The position numbers and the translations under genes are program-made. From contig NC_046681.1 of NCBI RefSeq assembly GCF_009870125.1, forward strand, positions 23,387,001 to 23,451,000: 64,000 nt of DNA, given 5' to 3'. Position 1 is the stretch's first letter. Each line of letters opens with the position of its first letter. The notes beneath the pieces were generated by a model. It ran no database searches and was not told the origin of the DNA. It worked only from the letters and a program-made list of their open reading frames with translations. Origin of the DNA: Drosophila pseudoobscura (Eukaryota > Arthropoda > Insecta > Diptera > Drosophilidae). Positions 62,241 to 64,000 of the stretch are shown here, piece after piece.

Positions 62241-63013
62241 GCTTTGCGCATGTGAATGGTACATTCGTACAAGGTGGTAACACTCATCGAACGACCTCTG
62301 TTAGCGGGACATAATTTGAGTATCATAGTGCCTGTCCTTACCCAATATAGATATAGCATGGTTGTTGTTTTTTCCGTTGCAAAAGCTTGAGCCGCATATA
62401 ACTGTTTTTTAAAAACGACATTTACTCCATTAAACCATGGATTTTTGTAAGATCCAGGAAGGAATATGTATATGTCTGAAAATTGTACTAAATTATTAAA
62501 CAAAATTAAGAAAAACTATTTTAGTATTTTAATTCAAACTCATTCTTTACAATAATTACGTTGTTACTTCGCTGGGCCGTAAGGGACTTGGCCGCGGAGA
62601 TGAATCGGATAACCGATTCGTTTAGTCAATTACGTTCAGTCGTTGGAAACCTAACAAGGTATCTTCTGCTCCCAAACAAATATTATTTGCATATGCAAAT
62701 GAACGTATAAATCGATCTAGACAATGAGTGAAGAACATTTAACTATTTTTTAGGATTTACTTAAGATAAAAATGTACATACATGCGTTTTAATGGTATAC
62801 ATGGTTAAGTTAAATAAACGCCGTCAAAACTGCAACGCAACAACATCAGTCCGGCTTGACACATTAACAATTAGGCGGCAACAGGCGGATGTTTGTTTAT
62901 ATATAAAAATAGTTATATATTTTATCTCACAATTTGCAATGTCACTATGTACTTGATAGCTATACAAATGCTCTCCACGGCAAACTCGTTGAAATGTGGG
63001 GGGCTAAGGTTGA

Positions 63014-64000
63014 TCAGAAAGTAGCATGGCTCCGTATGAAGTACACATCGTACTCCTTTTCAATCCATTTGATCAGCTTGTCCACGTACTTGATCACCGT
63101 GGCCTTGTCAACCACCGGCTCGAAGACGGCGTACAGCTCGTACGTACCCGTCGCCCAGGCCAACACTACTTCGCGCTCCTTCACCTCGTAGATAAGCTTC
63201 AACGGCCGGGAGCTGTTGTGGATGCGATGCAGCAGACCGCAGTAAATCGCCTCGAGGCGCTCCAACTCTTGCAGCGACTTGTACGGATGCCTGAGCATGG
63301 GACACAGCAGCTGGGCGGTCGCCTTGGGCTTGTACAGGAAATGTCGCAGCTCGGGAATGCCCAAGACCTGCTGATACAGTTTAGCATTGAACGGCTGCTG
63401 CAGTTCCTCGTTGATGGCTTCCAGGCAATGGCTCCGTCGCAGTTTCTCGGTGATCTTGGCCTTGGCCTCGGCCAGCGTGAAAAATGCATCCCGATCCACT
63501 GAGAGCAGCAGCAAGCAGGCCTGGCAGTCGTCGGCCAGATAAGAGACATGGGCATGCAGATACCCGTTCATGTCGAACTTGGGAAGGCAGATGGGTGACC
63601 AGTTCTCGGAGCTCTTAAAGGACTCCGAGCACTCGACCAGATTAAAAATCAGGCGCAGATCTGCCGGATGAATCGAGTACTTCTTCATGCGCACCAATGC
63701 AATCAGCTTATTGTTGGCTATCAGCACGGCAAACACCAGATTTTTGATCTTCGAGCAGTTGCTCTGTATGGCGCCGGTTATCTGCGACCGAACTGTCGTC
63801 GACAGCGGGAAGACGCGGATAGAGTTGGTCAAAAATGTGAAGATGTTGTTAGACACTGCAAACGAAAGACAGAGATATTAAGGGGATAGTAGATCACTGG
63901 ATCCTATGTGGATCGAGCCTCACCGCGAGCACTGCTGCTGTCGTTGGCCAGAAGATTGAAGAACAGCCGCTCGCTACCGGAGAGCAGACGACGGAGATCG
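63014..64000 (-). CDS. Mon1: Vacuolar fusion protein Mon1, C-terminal part (cut by window edge)
   Basis: Coding exons 63924 to beyond 64000 and 63014-63855 are joined by a 68-bp GT-AG intron that splits a Val codon. The visible part reads DLRRLLSGSERLFFNLLAND, then VSNNIFTFLTNSIRVFPLS, and ends FIRSHATF. MON1/SAND landmarks are CLPKFDMNGYLHAHVSYL, LLLLSVDRDAFF, IPELRHFLYKPKATAQL, LAWATGTYELYAVFEP and the end KYVDKLIKWIEKEYD. Mon1 pairs with Ccz1 as the exchange factor for Rab7, driving early-to-late endosome conversion; in flies it also affects synaptic receptor levels. The N-terminus and first longin domain lie outside the window. Confidence 0.97.

Larger units (their letters stand above)
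56092..63013. other. Non-coding region between the orphan membrane gene and Mon1
   Basis: About 6.9 kb with pentamer repeats, poly-T/A runs and scattered CAG-rich blocks. The blocks at 61140-61420 and 61600-61700 resemble fly leader or promoter sequence, possibly the distal 5' end of the receptor gene on the minus strand. A minus-strand donor-like TTG|GTAAGC lies near 60237. No coding exon is supported. Confidence 0.5.

Overview
This is nuclear DNA of a fruit fly, genus Drosophila. The evidence is intron-rich genes with short GT-AG introns, poly-Q/CAG-rich coding tracts, a DRE promoter motif, dinucleotide and pentanucleotide microsatellites, and proteins of clear insect/metazoan type. The species cannot be fixed from sequence alone. 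From memory, the D. melanogaster counterparts of Mon1, RIOK3 and one GPR158-type receptor lie on arm 2L, which would suit a Muller element B segment. That is family knowledge and was not checked.

Layout, left to right. (1) Minus strand, 1235-11432: an SLC17-type major facilitator transporter. Five coding exons lie together at 1235-2940, and a tiny start-codon exon lies about 8.5 kb upstream at 11393-11432. A candidate promoter/5' exon sits near 13.35-13.82 kb. (2) Minus strand, 14554-15653: a compact two-exon gene for a SAMD15-like SAM-domain protein. (3) 15.7-21.9 kb: no supported gene, apart from possible minus-strand 5' splice donors. (4) Minus strand, 21980-23903: the atypical kinase RIOK3. 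(5) Plus strand, 25315-28291: a C2H2 zinc-finger transcription factor with poly-Q, transcribed divergently from RIOK3. Its exon 2 can end at either of two splice donors exactly one finger apart. (6) Minus strand, about 30.6-45.2 kb: a GPR158/GPR179-type orphan class C receptor in twelve coding exons, with a Cache domain, a Cys-rich EGF-like segment, seven membrane helices and candidate alternative C-terminal micro-exons. (7) 45.3-55.4 kb: repeat-rich non-coding DNA, probably 5' intron or upstream region of the receptor. (8) Minus strand, 55486-56091: an unrecognised intronless multi-pass membrane protein. (9) 56.1-63.0 kb: non-coding DNA with simple repeats. (10) Minus strand, 63014 to the window end: the C-terminal part of Mon1, cut by the window edge.

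The genes form no pathway together. They are neighbours in a normal animal gene landscape. The most interesting signals are alternative-splicing architecture: modular zinc-finger donors in the transcription factor, and a 7-codon and a 14-codon phase-0 cassette in the receptor tail. Other notable signals are a three-copy dispersed repeat, an 11-bp minisatellite, a duplicated cysteine motif in the SAM protein, and the orphan membrane protein. I found no tRNA, rRNA, CRISPR array or intact transposon.
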